Assembly: GCA_040002595.1 (NCBI GenBank)
Contig: JBDUED010000005.1
Location: 1 to 41,426, forward strand
Source of the DNA: Dokdonella_A sp040002595
GTDB taxonomy: Bacteria > Pseudomonadota > Gammaproteobacteria > Xanthomonadales > Rhodanobacteraceae
Length of the DNA stretch: 41,426 nt
Direction of reading: 5' to 3'
Shown: positions 1 to 8,962 of the stretch, piece after piece
Position numbering within the stretch: position 1 is the stretch's first letter
How the letters are laid out: every line of letters begins with the position of its first letter
Notes under the pieces: model-generated
Told to the model about the DNA's origin: nothing
Database searches by the model: none
What the model saw: only the letters and a program-made list of their open reading frames with translations
Made by a program: the position numbers and the translations under genes

Positions 1-727
1 GACCCGCTTCCTCGTAGCTGAGTCCGTAACGGCGCATCACCTCGTCGGTAAGCTGTTTGCCGCCGAAGACCTGCTCACGCGAATAGATGGTGCGCTGGCT
101 TTTCAGGACGATGAGCGTGGTCATCGTGGCGCCGATATCCATCACCGCAACGACCGCATCCTTGGGTACGGAAAGCTGATCGGAAATCAGCTTGAACGCG
201 TTCTCCATCGCGAACGCCTCAACATCCATAACCCGGGTGCCAAGACCGCCAAGGTCGAGCGCGGCGACGCGCAAATCGACGTTCTCGGTACGCGAAGCGG
301 CCAACAGGACATTGACCATGTCCGGGTTGTCCTTGATCGGACCGAGGATCTCGAAGTCGAGGCTCACTTCCTCGATCGGATAAGGGATGTATTGGTTCGC
401 CTCGACTTCGATCTGCGCTTCCATGTCCTCTTCGGACAGGTCGCCCGGCATCGGGATCACCTTGGTGATCACGGCGGAGCCGGCAACCGCGGCGGCGGCG
501 AACTTGGTCTTGGCGCCCGATCGATTCAGCGCTCGCCGAATCGCTTCGCCAACGGCTTCGATCTGAACGATGTTCTTCTCGACGACGGCGTTAGGCGGCA
601 ATGGTTCGACCGCATAGTGTTCGACGCGGTAGCGACCGCCAACCTGCCCGAGCTGGAGCAGCTTGACTGCGGTCGAGCTGATGTCGACGCCGATCAACGG
701 CGGCGCTTTAGGTGTGAACAGGCCCAC
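1..727 (-). CDS. pilM: PilM, type IV pilus inner-membrane platform protein (partial, C-terminus off window)
   Basis: PilM is an actin-like cytoplasmic protein that binds the N-terminus of PilN and links the pilus motor to the PilNOP alignment complex. The visible 242 residues begin with a GTG codon (MGLFTPKAPP) followed by the family signature LIGVDISSTAVKLLQL. They run through the FtsA-like fold to GGKQLTDEVMRRYGLSYEEAG at the window edge, and roughly 100 residues of the usual ~350 are missing. The GTG at 727 is chosen because it matches the usual PilM N-terminus and follows a GGGGAAAAA stretch. It is divergent from the PBP1A gene, the classic mrcA/pilMNOPQ arrangement, so pilNOPQ probably follow off the left edge. 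Identification is confident; only the start codon is slightly open. Confidence 0.95.
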   Translation of the reverse strand, partial: MGLFTPKAPPLIGVDISSTAVKLLQLGQVGGRYRVEHYAVEPLPPNAVVEKNIVQIEAVGEAIRRALNRSGAKTKFAAAAVAGSAVITKVIPMPGDLSEEDMEAQIEVEANQYIPYPIEEVSLDFEILGPIKDNPDMVNVLLAASRTENVDLRVAALDLGGLGTRVMDVEAFAMENAFKLISDQLSVPKDAVVAVMDIGATMTTLIVLKSQRTIYSREQVFGGKQLTDEVMRRYGLSYEEAG

Positions 728-776
728 ACTTTTTCCCCTTGCCACGCGCCCTTACGAGCGAAAGATGCGCCGTTAC

Positions 777-806
777 ATTAAATACAACTATTAACGGTTT
801 TTCAAC
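777..806 (-). promoter_or_regulatory. Predicted sigma70 promoter for pilM
   Basis: On the minus strand a TTGAAA box (801-806) and a TTTAAT box (777-782) are separated by 18 nt, each one mismatch from consensus. They lie about 50 nt upstream of the pilM start in an AT-rich pocket of an otherwise GC-rich region. This is inferred from sequence only; a sigma54 promoter is also possible for pilus genes, but I saw no GG-N10-GC element here. Confidence 0.4.
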
Positions 807-974
807 GGGTGTCCAGCAAAATTTCAATTTCGATTCCTGAAGGGCACCTGATCCCTGGTTTGGCGTCCACTCAACCCGATCCGCCGGCCCGGTTGCTGTT
901 CCGACCAAGCGCATACGTTCTATACTCCGGGACTTGCCGCGCATACCTTGATTGGCATCACAACTCCCGCTGTA

Positions 975-3446
975 ATGACCCTATTTCTCCGACTGCTGCG
1001 CTACGCGCTCTTTCTGGCGCTGGCCGGCATCCTTCTCGGCACGCTTGCGCTCGGCACTGCTTATTGGCTGATATCGCCTCGTCTGCCCTCGGTCGACGCG
1101 CTCAAGGACGTGCGCATGCAGGTGCCGTTGCGGGTCAGATCCGCCGACGACAAGTTGATCGAGACGTTCGGCGAAACAAAGCGCACCCCCGTGCGGATCG
1201 CCGACGTACCGGAGCGCGTCAAGAAGGCATTCCTGGCCGCCGAGGACTCGGATTTCTACACCCATCGCGGAATTGATCCGGGCGGCATCGCACGCGCGGT
1301 CTGGCTGACGGTGACGACGGGAAGCAAACACGTCGCTGGTGGCAGCACGATCACGCAGCAGGTCGCGCGCATGTTCTTCCTGAGCCCCGAGGTCAGTTAT
1401 ACGCGCAAGCTGTCGGAGATTTTCCTCGCGTTCCGCATCGAAGGCGCGTTGACCAAGGACGAGATCCTCGAGCTCTATCTCAACAAGAGTTTCTTCGGCC
1501 ACCGTTCATACGGGATTGTCGCCGCAGCTGAGTTCTACTACGGCAAGACACTCGATCAGCTCAGCCTCGCCCAATGCGCGATGCTGGCCTCGATCCCGAA
1601 ATTCCCATCCACTGGCAACCCCTTAAGCCGGCCGCAGCGCGCACTTGAACGTCGCGCCTACGTGCTCGGGCGCATGCTGGATAACCATTTCATCGATGCA
1701 GCGTCGTATGCCACGGCCATGCACGAACCCGATCACGCGCAAGCCCACGAGGCCCCGGTCGAAGTGGATGCGCCGTATTTCGCCGAGCTGGTGCGCCGCG
1801 AGGCCATCGATCGCCTCGGCAACAACGCATTGACCGATGGCTACGTGATCAAGACCACATTGAACTCGACCTTGCAGGAGGCGGCCAACCGCGCGCTGCA
1901 CGACGGATTGATGATCTACGATCAGCGTCACGGCTATCGCGGCCCCGAAGCGCATGTCGCGATCGGCGTGAATGCGACGGAAGACGACTGGAACAGGGCG
2001 CTGGACGACTATCAGCCGCTCGCCGGTCTGCTGCCGGGCTTGGTGACCGCAAGCTCCAAGGAGAATGCGACGATCCGGCTGCCCGATGGCAAGGACGTGA
2101 CTATCGATCTGGCGTCGATCGGCTGGGCGCGCCGCTATGTGGACGAAGACCGTCGCGGCGCCGCGCCGAAAAGCGTCGCCGACGTGCTCAAGCCCGGCGA
2201 CATCGTGCGCGTGGCGCGCGATGACAAGGAGCATTGGGTGCTCTCGCAGATTCCGCTGGCCGAAGCGGGGCTGGTCGCGCTGAACCCCGAGGACGGCGCG
2301 ATCGAGAGCCTGGTCGGCGGTTTCAGCTTCTTGCGCAGCAAGTTCAATCGTGTGACGCAAAGTGCGCGCCTGCCGGGCTCCGGCTTCAAGCCGTTCCTGT
2401 ATTCAGCCGCGTTCGAACATGGTTTCACGCCCGCCTCGGTGCTGAACGATGCGCCGGTGCAATTCCCAGACCCGTCCAAACCCGATGGCGTGTGGACGCC
2501 GAAGAACGACGACGATACCTTCCAGGGGCCGATGCGCCTGCGCGAAGCGCTGGTGAAATCCGTGAACCTCGTTTCGGTGCGCCTGCTTGACGCAATTGGC
2601 GTGCACTACGCGCGCGAATACATCACCCGCTTCGGTTTCTCGCTTGATCAGATCCCGGAAAACCTGTCGATGGCGCTCGGCACGGCATCCGTATCACCGC
2701 TGGCGATGGCTCGGGGCTATGCCGTGTTTGCCAACGGCGGCTATCTGGTCGATCCGTATCTGGTCAGCGAAATCGACGACCGCGACGGACGCGTCGTGTA
2801 TCGCGCCGAACCGGTTAGCGTTTGTCCAGCTTGCGCCGATCAGCCCGTTGCGGTCGCTGCATCAAAAGGATCCGCCGACAACAGCGCAAGCGCCCTCAAC
2901 CCGATCGGGCGGGCCAGCGCAAGCAACCCGCCGGCTTCGACGGGGGAGCCGCACGCCGCACCGCGCGCGATCGATGCGCGCAACGCCTACCTCATCACCT
3001 CGATGATGCGCGATGTCGTTCGCCGTGGCACCGGCGCGGCGGCCATGTCGCTCAAACGCAATGATCTGGCTGGCAAGACCGGTTCAACCAACGATCACCT
3101 CGATGCCTGGTTCACCGGCTTCAATGCCAAGCTGGTGGCGAGCTGCTGGGTCGGTTTCGACAACTCCAGTTCGCTCGGACACGGCGAGTTCGGTGCCAAG
3201 GCTGCGTTGCCGATCTGGATCGATTTCATGCACTCCGCACTTGCCGGCATGCCTGAGCAGCCTTTCGACATGCCGCCCGGCATCACGCGCGTACGCATCG
3301 ATCCGGCCAGCGGACTGCTTGCCGCCGCCGGCGAACCGGGCGCGATCCTCGAAGTGATGAAGACCGAGGACGCGACGCGACTTGCTTCACGGCCGCCGCC
3401 GGATGCCGAGAAAACCGAACAGCGCGAAGCCTACGACGTGTTTTGA
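975..3446 (+). CDS. mrcA: Penicillin-binding protein 1A (bifunctional transglycosylase/transpeptidase)
   Basis: A class A PBP of 823 aa that polymerises glycan strands from lipid II and cross-links their peptides at the inner membrane. It has an N-terminal membrane anchor (about residues 10-32). A GT51 domain follows, with the catalytic glutamate E90 in an EDSDFYTHRG motif and GGSTITQQ at 122-129. The transpeptidase domain has SGFK (nucleophile S469, K472), SVN (529-531) and KTGST (701-705). A Pro/Ala/Ser-rich insert (about 615-665) lies just before the KTG region. The ATG at 975 is preferred over an upstream TTG because it gives a normal short cytoplasmic tail before the anchor. It diverges from pilM, and its stop overlaps the start of the next gene, implying co-translation. 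All catalytic residues are present. Confidence 0.96.
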   Translation: MTLFLRLLRYALFLALAGILLGTLALGTAYWLISPRLPSVDALKDVRMQVPLRVRSADDKLIETFGETKRTPVRIADVPERVKKAFLAAEDSDFYTHRGIDPGGIARAVWLTVTTGSKHVAGGSTITQQVARMFFLSPEVSYTRKLSEIFLAFRIEGALTKDEILELYLNKSFFGHRSYGIVAAAEFYYGKTLDQLSLAQCAMLASIPKFPSTGNPLSRPQRALERRAYVLGRMLDNHFIDAASYATAMHEPDHAQAHEAPVEVDAPYFAELVRREAIDRLGNNALTDGYVIKTTLNSTLQEAANRALHDGLMIYDQRHGYRGPEAHVAIGVNATEDDWNRALDDYQPLAGLLPGLVTASSKENATIRLPDGKDVTIDLASIGWARRYVDEDRRGAAPKSVADVLKPGDIVRVARDDKEHWVLSQIPLAEAGLVALNPEDGAIESLVGGFSFLRSKFNRVTQSARLPGSGFKPFLYSAAFEHGFTPASVLNDAPVQFPDPSKPDGVWTPKNDDDTFQGPMRLREALVKSVNLVSVRLLDAIGVHYAREYITRFGFSLDQIPENLSMALGTASVSPLAMARGYAVFANGGYLVDPYLVSEIDDRDGRVVYRAEPVSVCPACADQPVAVAASKGSADNSASALNPIGRASASNPPASTGEPHAAPRAIDARNAYLITSMMRDVVRRGTGAAAMSLKRNDLAGKTGSTNDHLDAWFTGFNAKLVASCWVGFDNSSSLGHGEFGAKAALPIWIDFMHSALAGMPEQPFDMPPGITRVRIDPASGLLAAAGEPGAILEVMKTEDATRLASRPPPDAEKTEQREAYDVF

Positions 3447-4090
3447 TGATGACCCGTCAGCGCGGACACAGCAGCACACCGACGCGCAGCCAGGAAATTC
3501 GCCGCCACATTGCCGTAGAAGCTGCACGCCTGATGTCGCAGAGCGGCTTGCGCGATTACCATTCTGCCAAGCTGAAGGCGGCCGAACGCCTGGGCGCAGT
3601 CGACGATGTCAGCCTGCCGACCAATCGGGAAATCGAAGATGCACTGCGCGAACACCAGCGCTTGTTCGGTGCCAGCACGCAACCGCAAACAGTGCGCAAA
3701 TTGCGAGAAATCGCGCGCGAGGCGATGCGTTTCCTGGCAGCGCATGAACCGCGTCTCGTCGGTACGGTGCTTGATGGCAGCGCAGATGAACATTCACCCG
3801 TCTGCCTCCATCTGTATTCGGACCGGCCGCTCGACATCGTCGACCATTTGCGTGAACGCGGTGTGCCTTATGAAGAGCACAGCCGGACACTGCGGCTCGA
3901 TCGGCAAAGCTTGGCCGATTTTCCGGTCTTCCTCTTCAGCGCCGACGGTACCGCAATCGACCTGACCGTGTTGCCGTATGACGTACTGCGCCAGGCACCG
4001 CTGGACCGTGTGCACGAAAAGCCGATGCAGCGCGCGTCTCTGGCGATGCTGGAGGCGCTATTGTCAGCGAACGAGCCGGAAGGGGACTAG
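3446..4090 (+). CDS. Conserved protein of unknown function, coupled to PBP1A
   Basis: A 214-aa soluble protein without signal peptide or membrane segment; I do not recognise a characterised family. The N-terminal third is helical and charged (from QEIRRHIAVEAARLM to EDALREHQRLF). The C-terminal half is alpha/beta with the stretch LVGTVLDGSADEHSPVCLHLY and a hydrophobic-acidic DLTVLPYD strand, loosely reminiscent of a degenerate nucleotidyltransferase fold, but the canonical GS and DxD residues are not convincing. The gene starts at an ATG sharing one base with the mrcA stop (TGATG); a second ATG follows at 3449 and a TTG precedes at 3443. The coupling suggests a link to cell-envelope growth, an inference from position only. 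It is convergent with gltA, 50 nt away. Confidence 0.8.
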   Translation: MMTRQRGHSSTPTRSQEIRRHIAVEAARLMSQSGLRDYHSAKLKAAERLGAVDDVSLPTNREIEDALREHQRLFGASTQPQTVRKLREIAREAMRFLAAHEPRLVGTVLDGSADEHSPVCLHLYSDRPLDIVDHLRERGVPYEEHSRTLRLDRQSLADFPVFLFSADGTAIDLTVLPYDVLRQAPLDRVHEKPMQRASLAMLEALLSANEPEGD

Positions 4091-4140
4091 CGCGGGCGGA
4101 GTCTGCGGGAACGGGAACGGTTTCGCGAATGAGCTTTCGT

Positions 4141-5433
4141 TCAGCGCTTGCCAAGCTCCACGTAATCGCGTTTCACCGAACCGGTATAGATCTGCCGCGG
4201 TCGGCCGATGCGGGTTTCCGGATCCAGATGTTGCTCGAGCCAGTGAGCAACCCAGCCCGCAGTGCGCGCGATCGCAAACATCACGGTGAACATCTCGGTC
4301 GGAATCTTCAACGCCTTGTAGATAAGACCGGAATAGAAATCGACATTCGGATACAACTTGCGCTCAATGAAATAGTCGTCCTTGAGGGCGGCCTGCTCGA
4401 GTTCGAGCGCGACGTCCAGTAACGGATCGTTGACATTGAGATCGGCCAGCACTGCATGGCACATCTCGCGGATGATCGTTGCGCGCGGATCGAAGTTCTT
4501 GTAGACGCGATGGCCAAAACCCATCAGGCGGAAACCTGAATTTTTTTCCTTGGCGCGTTCGACCGCCTTGCCCACGTTCTTTGCGTCGCCAATCTCGCCC
4601 AGCATCTTGAGCACCGCTTCATTGGCGCCCCCATGCGCCGGACCCCACAGCGCGGCTATGCCGGCGGCGACGCAGGCGTACGGATTCGCTCCGGTCGACC
4701 CGACGAGGCGAACGGTCGAGGTCGATGCGTTTTGTTCGTGGTCGGCGTGCAGGATGAACAACAGGTCGAGCGCGCGCGCCGCAACCGGGCTCAATTGCAA
4801 CGGCTCGCTGGGAACCTCGAACATCATGTGCAGGAAACGCGTCACGTAATCGAGGTTGTTGCGCGGATAGCGCACCGGCCATCCAATCGAATAGCGGTAG
4901 GCGGCCGCGGCGATGGTGGGCATTTTCGCAATCAGGCGGATCGCCGCCAGGCGGCGCTGCTCGGGATCGTTGAGATCAAGCGTGTCGTGATAGAACGCCG
5001 ACAACGACGCGACCGACGCGCACAGCATTGCCATCGGATGCGCGTCGTGATGGAAGCCGTGAAGAAAGTTCTTGAGCGATTCATGCATCATCGTGTGATG
5101 CGTAATCTCGTCCTCGAACGCGGTGAACGTGGTCTTGTCCGGCAACGTCCCATTGATCAGGAGGTAGGTGACCTCAAGAAAATTGGAGTGCTTGGCTAGC
5201 TGCTCGATCGGATAGCCGCGATAGAGCAGAACACCCTTGTCGCCATCGATGAACGTGACCGCGCTGCGCGTCGCGGCCGTTGCCCCGAAGCCGGGATCAA
5301 ACGTGAAGAACCCGGTTTCCTTGTTGAGCTTGGCGATGTCGATCGCCGGATCGCCGAGCGTGCCGGTGACTACCGGAAACGAGCTGCTCTTGCTCGTGGC
5401 GGAATCGATGATCTTGACGGTGTTGTCGGACAC
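4141..5433 (-). CDS. gltA: Citrate synthase
   Basis: Condenses oxaloacetate and acetyl-CoA to citrate, the entry step of the TCA cycle. The 430-aa length and the N-terminal extension fit the hexameric, NADH-regulated type II enzymes of gammaproteobacteria. The catalytic triad is visible: H267 in WGPAHGGANEAV, H308 in MGFGHRVYKN and D365 in YPNVDFYSG. It starts with GTG, supported by an AGGAG ribosome binding site 9-10 nt upstream. It stands alone on the minus strand, with its own likely promoter upstream and rpmE2 beyond. Confidence 0.97.
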   Translation of the reverse strand: MSDNTVKIIDSATSKSSSFPVVTGTLGDPAIDIAKLNKETGFFTFDPGFGATAATRSAVTFIDGDKGVLLYRGYPIEQLAKHSNFLEVTYLLINGTLPDKTTFTAFEDEITHHTMMHESLKNFLHGFHHDAHPMAMLCASVASLSAFYHDTLDLNDPEQRRLAAIRLIAKMPTIAAAAYRYSIGWPVRYPRNNLDYVTRFLHMMFEVPSEPLQLSPVAARALDLLFILHADHEQNASTSTVRLVGSTGANPYACVAAGIAALWGPAHGGANEAVLKMLGEIGDAKNVGKAVERAKEKNSGFRLMGFGHRVYKNFDPRATIIREMCHAVLADLNVNDPLLDVALELEQAALKDDYFIERKLYPNVDFYSGLIYKALKIPTEMFTVMFAIARTAGWVAHWLEQHLDPETRIGRPRQIYTGSVKRDYVELGKR

Positions 5434-5539
5434 GGCGGGACTCCTGTTGCGTACTTCCCGCGCGAGTGGCGCGGCGGACGCAGCGATTGGACGTTTCTCG
5501 AATGAACCGCCGCGCGAACTGCGCCGCAGTCAACGCACA

Positions 5540-5548
5540 ATTATCGCA
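5540..5548 (-). promoter_or_regulatory. Possible extended -10 promoter for gltA
   Basis: The minus strand reads TGCGATAAT here (a TGn motif followed by GATAAT), an extended -10 element about 107 nt upstream of the gltA GTG start. No good -35 box lies 16-18 nt further up, which is typical of extended -10 promoters. Sequence-based guess only. The rest of the 5434-5742 intergenic stretch holds no gene; it contains this element and the rpmE2 terminator. Confidence 0.3.
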
Positions 5549-5649
5549 TGGCAAAATGCGAATGAGGCGGCGCAAATCAATGACCGATCACGCAACAAGG
5601 TGACTGGAGCGTGTGCGGTCGGAGATTTCGACTGGCGGATTTTCGACCG

Positions 5650-5681
5650 GTGAAAACACGAACACCGGCCTTGGCCGGTGT
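5650..5681 (-). terminator. Rho-independent terminator downstream of rpmE2
   Basis: A perfect 9-bp inverted repeat, ACACCGGCC (5662-5670) and GGCCGGTGT (5673-5681), is separated by TT. On the minus strand it is followed by TCGTGTTTTC, an imperfect T-tract. It sits about 60 nt past the rpmE2 stop and separates that gene from gltA. Confidence 0.6.
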
Positions 5682-5742
5682 CTGGGTGCGATTGTTCGGG
5701 TTCGGGTCCGCTCGCAGGCGCAACGACGCCCCAGGCTTTCTG

Positions 5743-5985
5743 TTATTTCGCGTAACGCTTGCGGAACTTGTCGACGCGGCCACCGGTGTCGATGACTTTC
5801 TGCTTGCCGGTGAAGAACGGGTGCGAATGGCTGGAAATTTCCACCTTGATCAGCGGATATTCCTGGCCATCTTCCCACTTGATCTTGTCCTTGCTGGACA
5901 TGGTCGACTGGGTCAGAAAAGAGAAATCGCTGGAGATGTCCTGGAACACGACCGGCTTGTACTGGGGATGGATGTCGGTTTTCAT
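5743..5985 (-). CDS. rpmE2: 50S ribosomal protein L31, type B
   Basis: An 80-aa L31 protein of the type B (zinc-independent, C-minus) class: it contains no cysteine, so the CxxC zinc site of type A L31 is absent. The signature MKTDIHPQYKPVVFQD and the C-terminal HPFFTGKQKVIDTGGRVDKF are clear. Type B paralogs in many bacteria are Zur-repressed and replace the zinc form under zinc starvation. I see no obvious Zur box within the 200 nt upstream, and in xanthomonads this may be the only L31. It is monocistronic with a hairpin terminator downstream. Confidence 0.95.
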   Translation of the reverse strand: MKTDIHPQYKPVVFQDISSDFSFLTQSTMSSKDKIKWEDGQEYPLIKVEISSHSHPFFTGKQKVIDTGGRVDKFRKRYAK

Positions 5986-6182
5986 GAGTCTGCTCAGCGG
6001 TTCGGCGAATAAAAGAGCGGCAGTTTAGCCCCGGACGCGCCAGTAGCGCAAGGTTTTGGCACGACTTTGCGAGCAACGCACTGCTCCAGCGCGAAGCCGC
6101 ACGTGACGCGCACCGGGGAGCGGCGCGGATCATCGCTGTCCCGTGCCATCCCCAATTTGCTCGCCATAGGGCATTTATTCGC

Positions 6183-8294
6183 CTACGCACCCGCGTAACG
6201 CGCCGCGCCACCGATCCAGCGCACAATCAGCCGCTCGGCGCGATCAGGATGATCGCGCAACAAGGCCTCGCCTACACGCTGCACGGTCGGCAGCAAGTGC
6301 GCATCGCGGGCGAGATCGGCGACGCGAAATTGAAGTTGACCGGTCTGACGTGTGCCGAGCAATTCGCCCGGGCCGCGCAGTTCGAGATCCTTTTCCGCGA
6401 TGCGAAACCCGTCGCCGGTTTCGCGCATGACTTCGAGCCGCGCGCGAGCCATGCGCGAAAGCGGTGTCTGGTACAGCAGCACGCAGCTCGATGCGACGAG
6501 GCCGCGACCCACACGTCCGCGCAACTGGTGCAATTGCGCAAGCCCGAGCCGTTCGGCGTTTTCGATCACCATCAGGCTCGCGTTGGGTACGTCGACACCG
6601 ACTTCGATCACAGTCGTTGCGACCAACACGCGCGTGTCGCCGCTCTTGAATGCGTCCATCGCCGCCTGTTTTTCCTTCGTCTTCAGACGGCCATGCACGA
6701 GGCCGATGCGCAGGTCGGGCAGCGTAGCGTTCAATTGTGCATAGGCAACCTCGGCCGCCTGCGCTTCGAGCTGTTCGGATTCCTCGATCAAGGTGCACAC
6801 CCAATAAACCTGGCGTCCTTCGGCACAAGCGACGCGAATGCGGTCGATGACGTCAGCACGGCGCGCAGAGGAAATCGCGACGGTCTGCACCGGAGTGCGA
6901 CCGGGCGGCAGTTCGTCGATCACCGAAACATCGAGATCGGCATAAGCGGTCATCGCCAATGTGCGCGGAATCGGCGTCGCGGTCAGCACGAGTTGGTGCG
7001 GAACGTGATCGCCGCACAGGCCCTTGTCGCGCAGGCTCAGGCGCTGATGCACGCCGAAACGGTGCTGCTCGTCGATGATCGCCAGGCCGAGCTGCTTGAA
7101 CGTCACATTCTGTTGCATCAGCGCATGCGTGCCGATCACGATCGGAGCGCCGAGCGCGACCGCGGCTAGAGCCGCCTCGCGTGCGCGACCAAGCACCTTG
7201 CCTGCAAGCCAGACCGGCTCGATCCCGAGCGGTTGCATCCACAATTGGAAGTTTCGCCAATGCTGCTCCGCGAGCAACTCGGTCGGGGCTACCAAGGCGA
7301 CCTGCATGCCCGCTTCCGTCGCCGCGAGTGCGGCGAGTGCGGCGACAACGGTTTTCCCGCACCCGACATCGCCCTGGATGAGGCGCAACATTGGCGTCGG
7401 CTTGGCGAGATCACCTTCGATCTCGGCAATCACGCGCAGCTGCGCGCGCGTCAGTGCAAAGGGCAAGCTAGCTCGCAACGCGTTGCGAAAATGGCCATCC
7501 CCCCACAGGGGTGGCGCCGCGTGTTGTCGCATCTGCGCGCGCAGGCGTTTCAGGCTCAGATGATGGGCCAGCATTTCTTCGAATGCGAGGCGCTGCTGCG
7601 CCGGATGTCGGCCCAACACAAGGTCGCCGACATCGGCATCTGGCGGCGGCCGATGCACCGTAAGGAGCGCTTCGCGCAACGACGTCAGTTCGAGCGATTC
7701 GCGCAGAGGGGCGGGAATCAACTCCAGCGCGGCCTCGTCCGGCAGTCGCTGCAGTGCCCGGGCAATCACGCCGCCCACGCGTTTCTGGCCGAGGCCCTGC
7801 GTGGTCGGATAGATCGGCGTCAGGCATTTTTCAGTCAGCGCATCGCTTTTCGCGAGTACGCGCTTGTATTCCGGGTGAACCATTTCCACGCCGTTTGCGC
7901 CGTGGCGAACTTCGCCGTAGCACAGCACATGGGTTCCAGGCACAAGCTGTTCGGCTTGGGCGCGGTTAAAATGGAAGAAACGCAGCATCAGCGTCGCTTG
8001 CGAATCGTCGCCGATCGCCACCCGCAGCTGTGGTCGATACCGAAAACCGCGTTCGACTGCCTCGACTACACCCGCCACTTGCGCACTTGCGCCGACCTGC
8101 AATGCACGGATCGGGGTGATTCGCGTGCGATCCTCATAGCGTAATGGCAGGTGAAACCACAGATCCTGCACGCGTTCGAGACCCAGGCGCGCGAGCACTT
8201 GCGCCAGGGCGGGCCCGACACCGGCGAGGTCCGTCACCGGCGCAAGGCCAGCATCCTCGGTGGACGGACGGGAAATGCGGATTACGCGCGGCAT
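6183..8294 (-). CDS. recG: ATP-dependent DNA helicase RecG
   Basis: A 703-aa branched-DNA helicase that regresses stalled forks and processes Holliday junctions. It has an N-terminal helix-hairpin-helix-like start and OB wedge domain (about 60-150, LPLRYEDRTRITPI). The SF2 motor has Walker A GDVGCGKT (308-315), DEQH box (408-411) and TATPIPRTLAMTAYADLDVS. The C-terminal helicase lobe contains TTVIEVGVDVPNA, QLRGRVGRG and the late ELRGPGELLGTRQTG motif. It is nearly the same length as the E. coli enzyme (693 aa). It lies 52 nt downstream of ridA on the same strand and is probably cotranscribed from spoT/ridA. Confidence 0.97.
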   Translation of the reverse strand: MPRVIRISRPSTEDAGLAPVTDLAGVGPALAQVLARLGLERVQDLWFHLPLRYEDRTRITPIRALQVGASAQVAGVVEAVERGFRYRPQLRVAIGDDSQATLMLRFFHFNRAQAEQLVPGTHVLCYGEVRHGANGVEMVHPEYKRVLAKSDALTEKCLTPIYPTTQGLGQKRVGGVIARALQRLPDEAALELIPAPLRESLELTSLREALLTVHRPPPDADVGDLVLGRHPAQQRLAFEEMLAHHLSLKRLRAQMRQHAAPPLWGDGHFRNALRASLPFALTRAQLRVIAEIEGDLAKPTPMLRLIQGDVGCGKTVVAALAALAATEAGMQVALVAPTELLAEQHWRNFQLWMQPLGIEPVWLAGKVLGRAREAALAAVALGAPIVIGTHALMQQNVTFKQLGLAIIDEQHRFGVHQRLSLRDKGLCGDHVPHQLVLTATPIPRTLAMTAYADLDVSVIDELPPGRTPVQTVAISSARRADVIDRIRVACAEGRQVYWVCTLIEESEQLEAQAAEVAYAQLNATLPDLRIGLVHGRLKTKEKQAAMDAFKSGDTRVLVATTVIEVGVDVPNASLMVIENAERLGLAQLHQLRGRVGRGLVASSCVLLYQTPLSRMARARLEVMRETGDGFRIAEKDLELRGPGELLGTRQTGQLQFRVADLARDAHLLPTVQRVGEALLRDHPDRAERLIVRWIGGAARYAGA

Positions 8295-8346
8295 GCGCGT
8301 AGCGTATCAAGTGAACGCGTGTTGCGACGGTGTCACTCGTCAGCTG

Positions 8347-8730
8347 CTAATCGAACGCTGCGACCATGTCGATTTCGACGGCAGCCGAGCGCGGCAATGC
8401 GGCGACGCCGATGGTCGAACGCGCCGGATACGGCTCGTGAAAGTAGCGCTTCATGACCTCGTTGACGGCGTTGAAATTGCCGAGGTCGGTCAGGTAAATG
8501 CCGACCCGCACAACCTGCTCGAATGATGCCCCCGCCGCTGACAACACCGCCTTGAGGTTCTCGAACACCTGTGTCGCCTGGACCGAGATATCGCCACTGA
8601 CCAATTCGCCGGTGGCAGGATCGAGTGGCGTCTGTCCCGACAGATACAGCGTCGCACCGACACGCACCGCTTGGGAATAGGGACCAATCGCCTGCGGCGC
8701 GTGATCGCTATGGATGATCTTGCGGGTCAT
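8347..8730 (-). CDS. ridA: RidA family 2-iminobutanoate/2-iminopropanoate deaminase
   Basis: A 127-aa YjgF/YER057c/UK114 protein that hydrolyses reactive enamine/imine intermediates released by PLP enzymes such as threonine dehydratase. The N-terminal PQAIGPYSQAV, the SGQTPLDPATGEL loop and the key arginine in PARSTIGVAALP, followed by VEIDMVAAFD, are all present. The ATG at 8730 is chosen because it gives the family N-terminus; the frame stays open about 190 nt further upstream but that part has no family similarity. It lies between spoT and recG, the xanthomonad order. Confidence 0.95.
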   Translation of the reverse strand: MTRKIIHSDHAPQAIGPYSQAVRVGATLYLSGQTPLDPATGELVSGDISVQATQVFENLKAVLSAAGASFEQVVRVGIYLTDLGNFNAVNEVMKRYFHEPYPARSTIGVAALPRSAAVEIDMVAAFD

Positions 8731-8962
8731 GCAGAGGTCCGGATTGGGAATCGGGGTGAAGGATAGCAAACCCAAGGCGTTCCTGATCGGAGTCGGACGC
8801 ACGCTCTCTCGGCCCGTGGACACGTCTGGACGTAGCTCCGGGTCGGCACCGGCAGCGCGATCCACGTCGCGCCCCGTCTCCCAAATGGGCGAGGCCGTCC
8901 ACCCTTTTCGACGCCGATGCACAATGCGCGTAGTTGTCTGCTACGGATTTTCGATTACCGGC

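Noticed and set aside
8731..8922. A longer N-terminus for RidA
   Set aside because: The added 64 residues have no similarity to RidA proteins, and the ATG at 8730 gives the exact family start; the rest of the spoT-ridA gap holds no feature I can support.
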